Made by a program: the position numbers and the translations under genes. A model generated the notes under the pieces. The model was not told the DNA's origin. It made no database searches and worked only from the letters and a program-made list of their open reading frames with translations. Shown here piece by piece: positions 49,155 to 61,493 of a stretch of DNA of 64,000 nt. The stretch comes from Pyrrhoderma lamaoense (lineage: Eukaryota; Basidiomycota; Agaricomycetes; Hymenochaetales; Hymenochaetaceae). Location of the stretch: positions 62,001 to 126,000 of the forward strand of contig NBAZ01000001.1 of the NCBI GenBank assembly GCA_002794735.1, given 5' to 3'. The first letter of the stretch is position 1. Every line of letters begins with the position of its first letter.

Positions 49155-50523
49155 TATGCCGTTATTTTCAAGTATTGTAGAAGAGGTGATAAATAAGCGA
49201 ATGATCTCCCCGATCCAGTTTCAGATGCCAGAAAGACTGCCTTCCATTCATTTGGTCTATCCGAAGATGAATGTTTCAGGGACAAGGCCTGTATGGGAGT
49301 TGGTACCGCATTTGGACCGGGTATGCCTATCATCGATTGTGATAGGGCAGGAGTCAACGGTGGTGATGATAAAGAGGTTACCAATGGCTCCTTTATTGGT
49401 ATTGGAGAACAGTCTAATTCCTCATCGATAGCGGCTTCAACTCCAGACTCCTCTTTCGCTTCAATGACGTGAATCGGGGCCTGATCAATTTTTCAATGAA
49501 ATTCACAATTTTTGTCATACTTTTGTAACATCAACTTACTTTGCCTTTATTCTTTAAGCTTGGAGCATCCTTATTCGCCTAAGTATTGAGGAAAGAGTTT
49601 TAGTTGATGTTATATGAGTTGTGTTGACAAACAACTGCGTACCGATCCGTTATTTGCATGACTCTGAGATACAGACTTCGCTACTTCATATCTTCCGAGG
49701 AAGCCTTTAGGCCTAAGATCCTTGACAAGACGTATTCGTGAAGAGGTCTCTAAGGAAACATAAATCAACAAATTGAAAAAGAGTTTGTTCTCATCCTCAA
49801 GTCCACATACAGTCAAAATATGTCATAACGAATAGTGTAACAATGCATAGATGCGGTAATGCATTAGTTTTACCCCTCCACCAACTCGGGAAAGGAGGAT
49901 TTATGCAAAAGAAAATCATATTTTGAATAATGCGTGAGATAATTTTCGGATGAAAATGCACATAATATATTGATATACTTTATAATTGTATTAAACTTCA
50001 ATTTCTATAGTCACCTGGATATATACATTTATTAACATTTCCATTACACATAGTCACATACTACGCGTATGTGACATTCCTCGTTTTACTAAGTAAGATA
50101 CCTGCAAATTATTTTATACTACATGTACTTAATATTAAGCACGCCTCAATTATAACAGTTTCTGCTAGAAAGTATGATTGTGAGAATAATAATTATCAAA
50201 ATTAAACTCTAGTAGAACTAAGCCTTAAACATATAATTGTCAGGGTATGTGAAAATAGGATATTTTCACAGAAATTCTTATGCACAAATGTTTTAATAAT
50301 ATGACAAACTTACCCCGGCAGTATGCACTACGAAATACTTAACTGTATTGTTATCAAGAATTTTTGGTCCTTTCGGATCTTTGCCCCGTTGTTTCCATTC
50401 TGGTTCCTCCCTTTTCCCTTTTAATGTTGCAGCAGCAAGTGCAGTCGAGTGAAATCCTTTGATTATATGAGGTGGAGCACGAATACAACCTGAGCGTGAA
50501 AACAGTAGGAGGTTTAAAGACAT
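49154..50523 (-). pseudogene. Truncated 5' copy of the Mrh4-like helicase gene
   Basis: Matches the helicase at 43.26-44.10 kb from the presequence ([15 protein letters not shown], start 50,523) to LLQYLK just after motif I, where it stops at the duplication boundary. It lacks motifs Ia to VI. A 536-bp TA-flanked element sits at the 5' splice site of intron 1. Near 49,690 this copy keeps a base that the full-length gene lacks (GRYEVAK), which helped locate that frame break. Confidence 0.85.
49810..50345. mobile_element. MITE-like element with TA target duplication
   Basis: This 536-bp A/T-rich sequence is absent from the sister copy at 43,927-43,929. It begins CAGTCAAAATATGTC, ends in the inverted form of CAGTTAAGTATTTCG, and is flanked by TA on both sides (49,808-49,809 and 50,346-50,347). 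CAGT termini and TA duplications are typical of Tc1/mariner-type elements. No coding frame is present, so a transposase would have to come from elsewhere. Terminal repeats are short and imperfect. Confidence 0.7.
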
Positions 50524-52924
50524 GCAAGTCTTCAACTCGTAGTCTAAGACTGAATTTGCATGTAAAGAACTTAAAGAAGTGAAAAAAAGAAATCATGGTA
50601 TCTGTATTACTGCTATTCAAAACGTAAGCAAAGTTCTATTTGTATTATGTAAGCTAAATCAGCTCTCGACACTCTCAAATAAAATTACATGTAACAAACG
50701 TATCACTGAATTCATATGGTTTCGAATTTGAGACATCATAAGTGTTTATGAATGCACTAAGCATGCGCTTATTTCCGTCATAGAAGTGTTCTCCTGATTC
50801 TATGGATTTCTCATAATTCTGTCTGTCCATCCGCGATCCGCAATACTTCTGCTCAAATTTAATACCAATAAGGCAGCTGGCACTTGGAAGTGCCCGTCTA
50901 CTCTTAAACGCCCATATTGTATACGCTTTATGATATGGCTATATAGGACTTTCTGAGAGACCACTACAGAACATCGGAGTTTGTTTGTGAAAAACATCCT
51001 ATGAGCTGATAATTACCTCATTAACAGGTCGTATACGAAAGGATGCCAGTCACTAGTAGATAAGCGAATGTTTCTCAAATTCAAGCGAGAAAATATTCAA
51101 TCAACGTATGTCGCTTATGGTTCATGGCGTCCTTCCGTATAGAAGGCAAAATCTGAAGTTAGGGCAGCACGCCTATCTCACATGATTGCAAATGAATCCG
51201 GAAACATAGGATCAAAGCACAATTAGTTTGTATGGAATACTGAGCTACAATACTTCTCACGAGTCGAAGTTTACACCGCTTTCAGAACTATCCTCTGACA
51301 CATTCTCATATCGACAAATTCGACGACACCAATCGGGTATCTCATAGCATGGAGCGCTAGAATTAAAGGTGCCATTTCTTCTTTAAGAAGATATGAAACA
51401 TGGGATGCGGCTTTAGATAGATGATTAGCGCTTTTCAAGTAAGATATTTTTAGGAATCATATGAGATCGCGAGGTCATCGAAAATATGATAGCACGTTTT
51501 CAGAAGTCAATCTCAGGAAAATCATGGTCTAGCCTAGAATTGGAAGCGGGTCATATGTTAACTCTTCTTAGAAGCTAGTGTATCTGCTCGGAAGCATATC
51601 AGTTATCTCCCCTTAGCGAAGATATTGCGGGTTAAGCTATGAAATGCTCGGAAGGAGTTCGAAGCCGATATATGCATATACAGAATCAAGTGCATGTGTT
51701 TGCGGCCTAAGATGGAGCCTTCAAGACGCAGTAGCTGTAGCCGGTGACTGTTGTCTTAAGAATCTGTTTCCCACCTCTTAAGTGTAAAAAAAGAAGAATA
51801 AAATTTGCGCGAGTACATACGTTATCCAGGGACGTCCCAGGTACGGTAGTCCGATATTCAAAGAGAATGAGTACGAAGAGTAATATTAATGTGAGTATGT
51901 GATATCATTCGTCGTAGATGTGATATAGAGAAAATATCACTAATGAAAGTAGCTAGTATCTAACAACACAGCTTTCTTGCTGACCACAGCAGAATTAAGG
52001 TGAGTGCGTATTGGATGGCGGTGTACGTATTTGGACCAACATCCGGACCGACTTAGTAGGCTGGATCCACTACTCAAGACTGAATCTTTCTTCATTTCCG
52101 TAATGATTTAGGCCGTCGGCCAGTGTCATGCAAGCCACAAACCACTTCTTGAACATCGCCAAGCAGCGCGTGAACAAACGAGCTTTAATAGAGACATATA
52201 TGAATCTTCGTCCGCTTAAACGGAATCATTGTCTAAATCGCATGATCGGTCAGCTCAAAAGCATAATCCGATCTTACGATCGAGCCTGATCTCTGTAAAT
52301 TGAGGTTACCGAATCTTCGTACTGAAAATTTACTCCTTTACCATAGATACTCCCGGTTCCCTGAACAAAGAAGAAATAGGGAAAGGGTACAAAGGGTTGG
52401 TTCCGCAGTAGGGAATCTGAAGTCCTGGGAATATCTGAATCTTACTCTTGTATAATGGTACTTGTCGTTGTTCTCATGTGCCTCCAACTGCCTTTATCCA
52501 GCTTGAGAGGGCGATAGGCTACGACAATATGTTTTTAGAGGCTCCTTGCTATAACCCAGATCAGATACTAAAGGGACATTGTGGATAAAATTTCATCAGG
52601 GGAAGTCAGGGAACGTATATTTACAGGTTTCAGTACACAATCAGTACGACTAGTTACTGAACATTACTCATACCGCCATAGAAGAGTTACAATTTGAATA
52701 TAATCAATATAGGTTTGACATTTTTTATCTCCCTTGGCGAGGCTTACCACACAGCTCAGCCACTTTGAGCTATAATCAGTAAGGGTACGATTCACTCCGT
52801 TCGCCTTGCATGATGATTATCCCAGATATATAAACTGAGGTCAAGAGTGAACTCGATCCTCGACCTCTTAGTAGGAAATCCCCTCTTTCTTCCTTCACCT
52901 CTTATTCTGCTACCTCTCGGAAAG

Positions 52925-55620
52925 ATGTCCTCAGTGGAGCCCAACGAAAACAAACGTTCCAATAACTGTAACCAATGCAGAGAGTGCTACTCAGCAAAAC
53001 TCAAGGTTTGCTATAGAAGCTCTTACTGCTTCGAGTTTTCTGAATAGTATTACTCACTCTTGTATGATCAAAGTGTAAGAGGATGATAAGCAATCAAGGA
53101 TGTGTAAGATGTATGAAGAAAGGTTGGGCGTGCAAATTACCAGACGTATGTTTCACTCCGCTCGTCTTCATTTTGTCACCACTTAACTAATTTCTATCCT
53201 CAGCGGTAAACTATCTTTCCTTTCCAGTGCTGATCACGACCACTAACGAAAGTTAAAAGTACATATACTATAAAACTCGGACGTAGTGTGAGTCACCTAA
53301 CTGTAATATATGGAAGTGACATCTAATTAGAAAGTTCAGGAAAAGCAGGAGTTCACTATTGATGAAGAGGACTCCGATTATCAAAATTTACTCAGTCGTC
53401 CATTTTTCTATTTCTCTTCTGAGTATCTGGTTCAAATGCCGATCAACATACCTTTACTACGAATCATTGATGATCTGGTATGTATCCATAGACGGTCCTG
53501 GTGATGTCACATTCTTAAACGCATGCACCAATAGAGAAAGAACAAGGAAGAGGAGGGGGAAGCTGATGCGAATATTAAAGACTCGCAGGGAAGACCAAAG
53601 GTTCGTGATCTCGTCAATCTCAATGAATGATTACAGCCCTGAATACCTATATAACGAATTCCGTCTAGGAGCTAAAGGGAGAAGAGCTAGTCAAACTCCC
53701 TGATTCAAGTTCCTTATTTGTCCATATCAAATGGAAAGTAAGCCGTATCTCAATTCCTAATAGACCCGAGGACCTTTTTGCTTACAGGATTCACGAAGTA
53801 TGTTCCTTACTTTCTCATATTACACACACAACTTGATCGACCAACTGCAACTCGTCTATATATAGCTTTCTGTTGAAGCGCTATCATTAGTCGAATTGGT
53901 AGATACGAACATATGTGAAACCCGTGAACTTGTCATGGGATATAACGTAGTCGCTTGGAAGGGGTATGTTATAAGATTGTTTAAGACCAGTTTCTGTCAT
54001 CAAATAATTGCATTAGGCACAGTATCTTCAGCCCACCTGGCCATTTTCTTCCCAGGGAACTCACGTTGTAATTAAATATAGATTCGTATGTCTCTTGAGC
54101 TTTGGGAGAAAATGTTAACGAATACCTGTATGTACGATAAACTACTGAAACTCAAAGTTAGGTCAGGGTTGAACCTTTGAGTCGTATTCAGTACCGAGGA
54201 CTTGGGGTTTAGAGTCTGCCTACACCAGACACGATGCTCTGGCTCAGTTTTGAGGGATAAAAAGCGAGTAACTCGACTTCGGCCGGAAGCGTAGAGAACG
54301 ATAGAGACCTTGGGGCGAGCTGAGACTTCACAGACTAGTAAAAGTTGTTGAATCGTATAGATTAGAGCCCCGACCGAGGCTGTAGTCTGAGACAAAAGTG
54401 TATGTATTTCAGTCCGTCCGGACGACTTGCAGTACGGCCAGAGCGTTACAAGCGCACCCGACCAGCCTAATAAAGCGGCAGAGTAGTAGATAAAGAGTAC
54501 AGGGGACTATTAGAGAGCTACTCGGGGGGGGGGGTAGAAAGATCGCGACCGAGAGGGGTCACTGAGAATTGATTGGGAATTAAGTGATTTACTACGGCCT
54601 CAGGTCTGGAGGCTTATATATCAAAACGCGAGATAAAGGGTAGATAATAAGGAAAGCATGGCTTCCAGGTGGCTATATGCCACTGGACGAAATGTTCAAG
54701 CTATCAGAAACGAGGGGGTCATATAAACGAACCCTACCCTCGAGTTAGAGTAGAAAGTGAAGCTAAATAGTAAGAGAGATGGACCAGGCGCGCGGCCAAG
54801 TAGTAGCAATGGACTTTCCGGGCGAGTTAGAAAGTGCATTATAAATGCACCACGACCGGCTAAACACTTAGCTGTCCTACACTACATTCTGAAAAGAATA
54901 CTTATAAACTATTACTCGCCACAGGTGTCCGTCTTCATCCATCTGATAATAATGATAGTGTAAATTAAGGACTACTCTGATAGAAACGACATGCAATGTA
55001 CCAGTATATAATAATGTTTCATTATGGAATGCAAAATTGGAGTTGTACAAACATATATGTATGATTCGATATTATTCATAACGGTGGGGTACTTCATGTA
55101 AGTTCCAACTTTATACACGACGATGTACATCACTTGGGTTCGTTAGAGATAAAGATGCATATGAATTCAGATAAGATATTATCTGAACTTTAACCCTATA
55201 AATCTTAGCGGGAGTAGTTATTTAAGAGCTTGCATCATCAATTAATAAATTAAGGTTATCGACACTGTCGTCTGATAAACTGGTTGGTCAACTAGTTATC
55301 AAGGTGAAATAGATAGTAGACATGATGGATTGCGATATAGAGTCCCCGAAGCATTATACTAATTTCTTACGTCTACTCATTCGAGAGCCATTCACCACAA
55401 TGATATATTCTTAGTAAACAAATAGTAGATATTGGACAAAGTAAATTCCTGCTATATAGCTATACATAAACTCTAGTATGATACCTCATATCTGTTTATG
55501 ATTACGTAGGCTGTGTAAGGAGTAAGACTTTTCATGTGGTGACACGTGATGGCATCATCACTACTACCAACTAAGCTTTACCCTGAGTTTTTGCAGAGCT
55601 TCAGGGCCTGTTCTGCACGC
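52925..55620 (+). pseudogene. Zn(2)Cys(6) transcription-factor gene, copy B, interrupted
   Basis: Starts MSSVEPNENKRSNN and keeps the cluster cysteines (CNQCREC, then GCVRCMKKGWAC near 53,100). The exon homologous to VDYLTFPVLSTI reaches an in-frame TAA (about 53,250). Exons ELKGEELVKL to FAYRIHE (53,660-53,800) and VELVDTNICETRELVMGY are intact. An LTR-like insertion of 738 bp splits the gene at 54,150. A dead copy is the simplest reading, although the insertion may lie in an intron. The 3' end is approximate. Confidence 0.65.
54151..54888 (-). mobile_element. LTR-like repeat, copy 2, inserted in factor copy B
   Basis: A 738-bp sequence present in copy B but absent from copies A (about 47,355) and C (about 33,280), which preserve the empty site. 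CTGAAA occurs immediately on both sides (54,145-54,150 and 54,889-54,894), a likely 5-6 bp target duplication. It matches copy 1 at 35,715-36,534 in opposite orientation, including the TATA-like block. Canonical TG...CA ends are not obvious, so its class is uncertain; there is no coding frame. Confidence 0.7.
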
Positions 55621-56261
55621 TGACCTCGCACGAGCGCATTCTCGCTCTATCACAGGGAAGGGTTGGTATATGGTTGTCTAGGTGATAGTGATCTTGCCTC
55701 TTGATGTGATTCGATGCGCTTAGAGCTTGATTCGTCTGTGTTACTATCTTTACTTGGTAGCTTCCATTTCTATAACCCCATCATATACTAATCACCCTCC
55801 GTTTAACAGTGTCCCTGATAAACATCTGGGGTCAAATGTACGAAAATACCCTGGTTAAAGTAAGCCTTTTACTCATAGAAGTGAGGTGTCCTGAACGGAG
55901 ACAGGAAGTCTGATTCACTACCAAGAAAAGGTTACTTTTAGTTGGTCTCTTATCACTAGAATCTTAATCTGGTCATTATACTACCTTGCTTTTGGAGCCC
56001 AGCTGATCGGAACTTTACATCCCATCGCTACTTGTGTCCATTCACAAAAGAAAGTATCGGTATCCATTACTAGTTGCCAGGTGTATTACTGCTGTGTTAC
56101 CGGCGCTTGATCCCAACATTCTTGAATATGCTCTACTACTCAGAAGTATAATAACCTAGTGGCATATGTACTACACATACTTCCCCCCCCCCCCTTTCCA
56201 GGTCCCGACCCCAATACATACCACTACGTAAATACAACGAGATCCTAGAGCTACTATCTTG

Positions 56262-58343
56262 ATGGTTACTCAAGTCCAATTCTTGCAGCCTGTTATGCTA
56301 AATCCCATGGAGGCAAGACTTTCTATTCCAGTAAATTACTTAAGAGGTAAGTACTGGTGTAACAGTCAACACATATCTGACGCGGTAATCGTTTCTTCTC
56401 AAGTGACGATTTTAACGATGTTTTTCTATAATTATCGTGAGATCGAGCTTGTTGAAACTTATGCTTACAAGCAACTAATCTCCATTATATTAATAACTCC
56501 AGTCCTTCGTCTACCGGAAGAAGTAAGTAGAGTTAACTTTCTATAAAATAGCAAACAAACCATGACCCGGAATCAGATGAAATATATATGGGTATGGTAG
56601 TATATCGATAGAAAGAAACTACTTAAGAGCTCTATCTCCAGTCAAAGAAAACTAGAAAAGGAACTTTGTTCTTCATCATTGTTGGTCATCATCATAATTA
56701 TCCCCTTATTTTGAAGTTATCTCTAATTTCCTGTCAGGGGAGATATGGATCTTTTTTGATACTACTGTATGTATAATAACTCAAATCATGCACTCAAAGC
56801 ATTGAACGTGTTAACAGTTATGGAACATACATCCGTAAGAGCTTTTTGCATAGTATATACTTTAAGCTATACTTATTATCCGTCTAGCTGGGTTTGGATT
56901 GGCAAGAATGCAAATTCCTCAGTGTGCCCATTTTTTCTTAGCTCAGGGACCATGTACCAGACTAGATTATCAAGAGTTTTACAATGGCATAGCCCCGTGG
57001 ATTCTCATTGTTTATTCGGAGTAATGTATTCTATGTTTTTTATTCATATACGGAACATATAACTCATCATAAGCCTTAATAAATAGTGCAAGTAAGCATA
57101 TTATACCCTTGCTCCAAGCTCAAAATATCACGATATATGGAGTTTTTTATGGAATTTTTATTAGATAGTTTATTTCCGTTTACAAGTTTGCATTACGCCG
57201 TAGCTACTATCATGTTTTGTGCAGCTGGTGAGTAGATAATTTTGAGTAAAGTATCAACCGGAACAAAAGGCTGACAACTACACGGAGAAAGTTTCAATTC
57301 AAATACGAACTTACATCCTGTACCACAGGAGTAGACGTATTCTATCAACATTCCTCACAGTGAATATCTCCATGATTATACTTTTCATTTACAAGAGTAT
57401 ATTTGTATACAGTGAGACTACTCTTTTGATTTTATATATACACTCACTTCCGACTTTGAATCATGTTAAAAGAATTCAGAAAGAATTATGATCCTGACAG
57501 ACAGTATTTACATCGATATTTTGATATTACTGTGTCAGGATGGTCTACAAGAAACAGCTATTCCCCCTTTTTCTGGGTGCCGTACTTACTCGGTGATCTA
57601 GTTAATTTCTTTTTGGTACTCTACAAGTACTGTGAAAGAAAACGAGAGCGTAGTGAGGAGGCAGAACGATGTGAAGCTCCTCAAACAGTATATGATATCG
57701 TCATCAGAGATAATATGATATATTTCATAGCGTATAGATGTTTCTTAGCTCTGGAATTAAAGCATTTAATTCGCTAACTCACCACTTCTCGGTAGTATGC
57801 TTATATCTTACCTATCTGGGATTTTTCTATGGGTACACGGTGATGTTGTCAGTAGCTTTTCATCTGATTAACGGAAGTTTCAAAGTCTGACAGTTCTGTA
57901 GTTGAAAACGATGACAAGCACCCATCTATTATTTGCAGTCTCAGTGTCCGGCATAGTTGGGCCAAACATGTACCTAAACTTGAAAGAAGCATACTTCTCC
58001 AAGTCAGAAGAGAGAGAGATCCTTTCTTCGATGCATTTCCATTCTGTTACGGGTGTGGATAGTCTAGAGGTGAGTAATTGATACCATGATGTTGTTAGAA
58101 TACTTATGAAATTACTATGCAAAAGATGACAGCACTAGGCGAGTCTGCCGAACATCAAGTTAGATCTGTTATTTCGATTGAGGATCTGCAAACACTGGAA
58201 CAGTACTGTTAGAACTAGTTTCATAGTTTAATGTTTTTTCTGTTGCTGTTTAGCAACTCAGAGATATTGTAAAAGAAATCGGTGTCTATATGTCGAGTAA
58301 AGGTGAAGGTGGAGTAACAGTCACAACTCGAGAGAGTACTTAA
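56262..58343 (+). CDS. DUF6533-type multi-span membrane protein
   Basis: Exon 1 (56262-56346) runs from MVTQVQFLQPVM to NYLR and ends at a GTAAGT donor. Exon 2 from 56,404 continues VTILTMFFYNYREIEL; together they resemble the YLxVAxxxLLLYDYxLT...E opening of DUF6533 proteins. Later coding blocks are MEFLLDSLFPFTSLHY (57,134 on), VSIQIRTYVLYHRSRRI with a hydrophobic span after it, FFWVPYLLGDLVNFFLVLYK, VIRDNMIYFIAYR, NMYLNLKEAY, and a last exon from 58,254 (QLRDIVKEIGVYMSSK) that ends at TAA. DUF6533 proteins are heptahelical-like membrane proteins of mushroom fungi with no known function. The exon around 56,650-56,770 has a stop in the frame I expected, so one internal junction is unresolved. 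It follows a Zn(2)Cys(6) factor copy, as in the left arm. Confidence 0.7.
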
Positions 58344-59269
58344 TATTAATAATAATACTCACATCTTAAATACTGACTAATCCAAAATACAGTATGACAC
58401 ACATGTCACACTCTTGTCACAAGTGTTAGTTGATAGCTGAGACAGGGGTTAGTGAGTATGCATTGTGAATTTTATTTTTATGGATACTCATATATAACAA
58501 ATGAAGTAGGATATGTGAGCGAGTTGAGAGCTTCCTTTCTTCCCTTCTTCTTTTCTTCTCTGTGTTTTGAATTATTAGTCATGATCACAATACAAGACCG
58601 GTTACTATCTCTGTACTTTCCAGTTCTTTAGAATGCAGTCTCTTATTACTATTTTTATTCTTATTTTATTTTATGTATCTGAGACAAGGTGACGTTTATT
58701 CTTAGTTTTGTGTTCAGATTTGTTGCTACGATACCGAGGCACGTATTGCTGAAAAGGGGGAGCATGAAAATCATTGGCGTCGAATTTCGGCGGTCACAGT
58801 ATTTTTTTTACATTCCATCAAAGTTTTTTTGATCCATCTACATGTGTAGTATATGCTACGGATACCTGTGTACTATCTTCGAGTTCCCATCATCGGGATT
58901 GAGTCAAAATTTGGGACTTCCGTCAAAAATAATGGAGAAACTACAGAGGAACACATATCCGACCGGGGGAATTATTTATTTTGTTGCATACCGGGTAGTT
59001 ATGCACTTTGTACTAGGCTGCGCAGGCAGACAGTTATAACAAAACGATATTCCACCGGCAAGAGAAGTTATGGAAAGCGGAGAACAAGGACAGTTACTGA
59101 CCTAGGCCCTTTGTGGGATGTAGGGCGATTAGTCGACGATGACAATTGACAAAAAAATTTCAGAGGTACAAATAATGCACAGAAGTGTACACATGGAACA
59201 AAAAAGCGAATAAGCCGATCATGCCAAGCACCTTAATATTCAGTGTAGCTGTGCATACATGGTGTACGG
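58344..59269. other. Intergenic, no gene seen
   Basis: Unique sequence after the inverted-repeat arm. Open frames near 58,840-59,150 show no motif and no splice-linked partner. It separates the membrane protein gene from the polysaccharide lyase promoter. Confidence 0.45.
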
Positions 59270-59277
59270 TATATAAT
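59270..59277 (+). promoter_or_regulatory. TATA box of the polysaccharide lyase gene
   Basis: TATATAAT, about 255 bp before the start codon. A pronounced CT-rich stretch at 59,310-59,480 follows, as expected for a fungal transcription start region and leader. Confidence 0.55.
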
Positions 59278-59531
59278 CCAACTCGCTTAACAGTATTGTG
59301 CCCCCTCAATTCTCCTCTCTCCCACAGACGGGTCCTCATCTCCTCCACTTTCCTTTCTTTCTCCTTTTGCTTCCTTTCTCTTCTTTCTTTATCGCTCTCT
59401 CACTTATCCTTTGTGGAGGTTGCTTGTTCGACCCACCCGTTCTTTCACTCCAAACTTTCATTTCCTTTATTCTCCAGACAGGGTCTAAAGTCTAGCACAT
59501 ATCCACACACAACCACAACACTCACGAAACG

Positions 59532-61032
59532 ATGCATTCACTTTCACTTTTACTAACTCTGTCCTCGTTGGCCTTGCCTGCTCTTTCCCGAATCCCTCAC
59601 TCCCACTTCTCTCTCGCTCACCGTCGAGCAGCGGCAGCTGCGCACGCAAAGCGTGATCTTCAAGAATCGCTTTTCCCTTCTTCATTCACCTATACATCGG
59701 GTTTCACGACCGCCGATGGTATATCAGTTGATGGAGTGTCCAGCGTAGATCTTTCCGACAGTGCTCTCAATGTCATCAAAGTACAATCCGGCATGACCCA
59801 CGAAGTCGTCACTCACGAAGGCAAAACCGCCTGGCAAGCTGACTATCCAGAGGGATCTTGGAACCCTTCTAACACCCCTCTTGGAGGCTTTGGTTTCTAC
59901 CTTGGTGGAAGTGATGAGTTTTATAACGCTATTATGAATGGCGCAGATGAGGTTGTCTTAGGTTACTCCGTCTTTTTTGAGGAAGGGTTTGAGTTTAACA
60001 AGGGTGGAAAGCTTCCTGGAGTCTGTGCGTATTCAACGGTTTATTTCGACTGTTGGTCTTGTTGAACTGACGGTTCCATTATTTTCACCCCTTTATTTTG
60101 ATACTAAACTATTTCTCCTTGGACCTTTACCAAATCCGGAAATTTAAATTTTGCCCGGTTTAATCCTTTTATGGACTCGATCTGGGGTTGTATAGTCGGT
60201 GGTGAAGGCGATGAAGCTTATGGCTGCTCAGGTGGACGTCAATCCGAACGTAATTCTTGCTTCGATGGTCGCTACATGTGGCGCACCGACGGCGCTGGCG
60301 AGCTTTACACCTACATCCCCCTCTCAGATACCAATGAGATCGCTCAGCTGTCCGTCTCAGGCACAATCGAAAACAGTGACTACGGGTTTTCGGTCGGCCG
60401 TGGACTTTTCACCTGGCCCACGGGTGAATGGGTTTCCATAATGCAGCGTGTTAAGCTAAATACTGTTGGCCAATCTGATGGTGAAATCAAGGTCTGGGTC
60501 AACGGTGAAGAGAAAATTGACTTGACCGGCGTCACTCTTCGTGACAGTGAAGACTCAACTATCCAGGGGATACAATTCCAGACGTTCTTTGGTGGAAGCA
60601 CAAGCGATTGGGCAAGTCCTAAGGACCAATCTGCTTGGTTCGCGGATGTTTCCGGGGCAGTTGTCTCTAGGTAAGCATAATTCACAAGCTCCGAAAAGTT
60701 AGAGTAGACCTGGCTCGGCTGATACGATGTCTTTTTCTTTCCTTCTTTCTTTTAGTTCTTCGTCATCTAGCAACACCACCTCATCTTCCACCAAGACTTC
60801 AAGTGCCAGCTCGACAAAGACTGCGTCTGCGTCTAGCTCCACCAAGACATCCAGCTCAAGTGTGGCGGCAGAAACTACTACAAGTGCCGAGATTCCAGGA
60901 CAATCTCTCGCTGTCGAGCAATCAGCTTCAAGCACGTTCACTTCTGAGGCTGAAACCGCTACAGCTAGTAGTGATGCGCAGTGCCGCCGTCGCCGCCGTC
61001 GTCGTTCCATCCCTGAGGTTGCGTCGCTCTAA
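59532..61032 (+). CDS. Secreted polysaccharide lyase, PL14-like
   Basis: Three exons: 59532-60024, 60196-60670 and 60756-61032. They sum to exactly 415 codons, giving 414 residues without correction. Residues 1-19 (MHSLSLLLTLSSLALPALS) are a signal peptide, and AKRD around residues 37-40 could be a Kex2-type site. The catalytic-domain-like region carries GGKLPGVFGGEG across the first intron, GCSGGR, RYMWRTDGAGELY, VGRGLFTWPTGEW, KVWVNGE and QTFFGGSTSDWASPKDQ, the pattern of family-14 (alginate/glucuronan lyase-like) proteins as I know it. Expected action is beta-elimination of uronic-acid polysaccharides outside the cell; the substrate is not certain. The tail is a Ser/Thr-rich linker of about 70 residues, then Cys and seven Arg before IPEVASL. 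A TATA box and CT-rich leader precede it. Confidence 0.9.
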
Positions 61033-61462
61033 ATCCTCTGAATCCTCTATATTCCCCAGGTCAAAAACACTATTGACCTATAATGACTAGACTGTCTACT
61101 TACCCCTGACTGCAAAAATCCTTACCTGAAAATTTTTTTCTTACTTTTTTCTTGCTGGAGCAAATAAACGGATCCACTTATGATTGATTCATGATAACCT
61201 TGATGGTATTCCTTATTCTCGTTCTTTTTATTGCTTAGCTTTTCCTAATCTCTTTTCTTGATTCTCTTGTTATTATCCTAAAGTGATAATTCTATCTAAT
61301 TTTTCTCTGGTCAGAAAGAGCTCTTATCTTGTTTACTCGATGTTTTACAAGTATATTGTATCTTGAGGAAATTTCATTCAAATAAAATAAACTAATAAAG
61401 ATGAAGAAACATATTTGTGCTTAAGTCAGCTTCGAGTGATCATTAAATTTGTTTTGTATCTG

Positions 61463-61493
<31 letters not shown>

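Larger units (their letters stand above)
49155..55600 (+). repeat. Tandem duplication, unit 2
   Basis: Second unit, collinear with 43,262-48,260. It is longer because of a MITE-like element at 49,810-50,345 and an LTR-like element at 54,151-54,888 that unit 1 lacks. The junction with unit 1 lies close to 49,150. Its right part continues into the DUF6533 gene and forms the right arm of the inverted repeat with 27.3-34.7 kb. Confidence 0.85.
52690..58218 (+). repeat. Right arm of the large inverted repeat
   Basis: Reverse-complement partner of 27,308-34,710. It carries factor copy B and most of the DUF6533-type gene. Similarity stops at 58,218, inside the last intron of that gene. Confidence 0.85.

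Noticed and set aside
57880..58122. Minus-strand frame of 80 codons with a matching frame at 27,404-27,724
   Set aside because: It is antisense to the NMYLNLKEAY exon of the DUF6533-type gene, which has proper splice edges.
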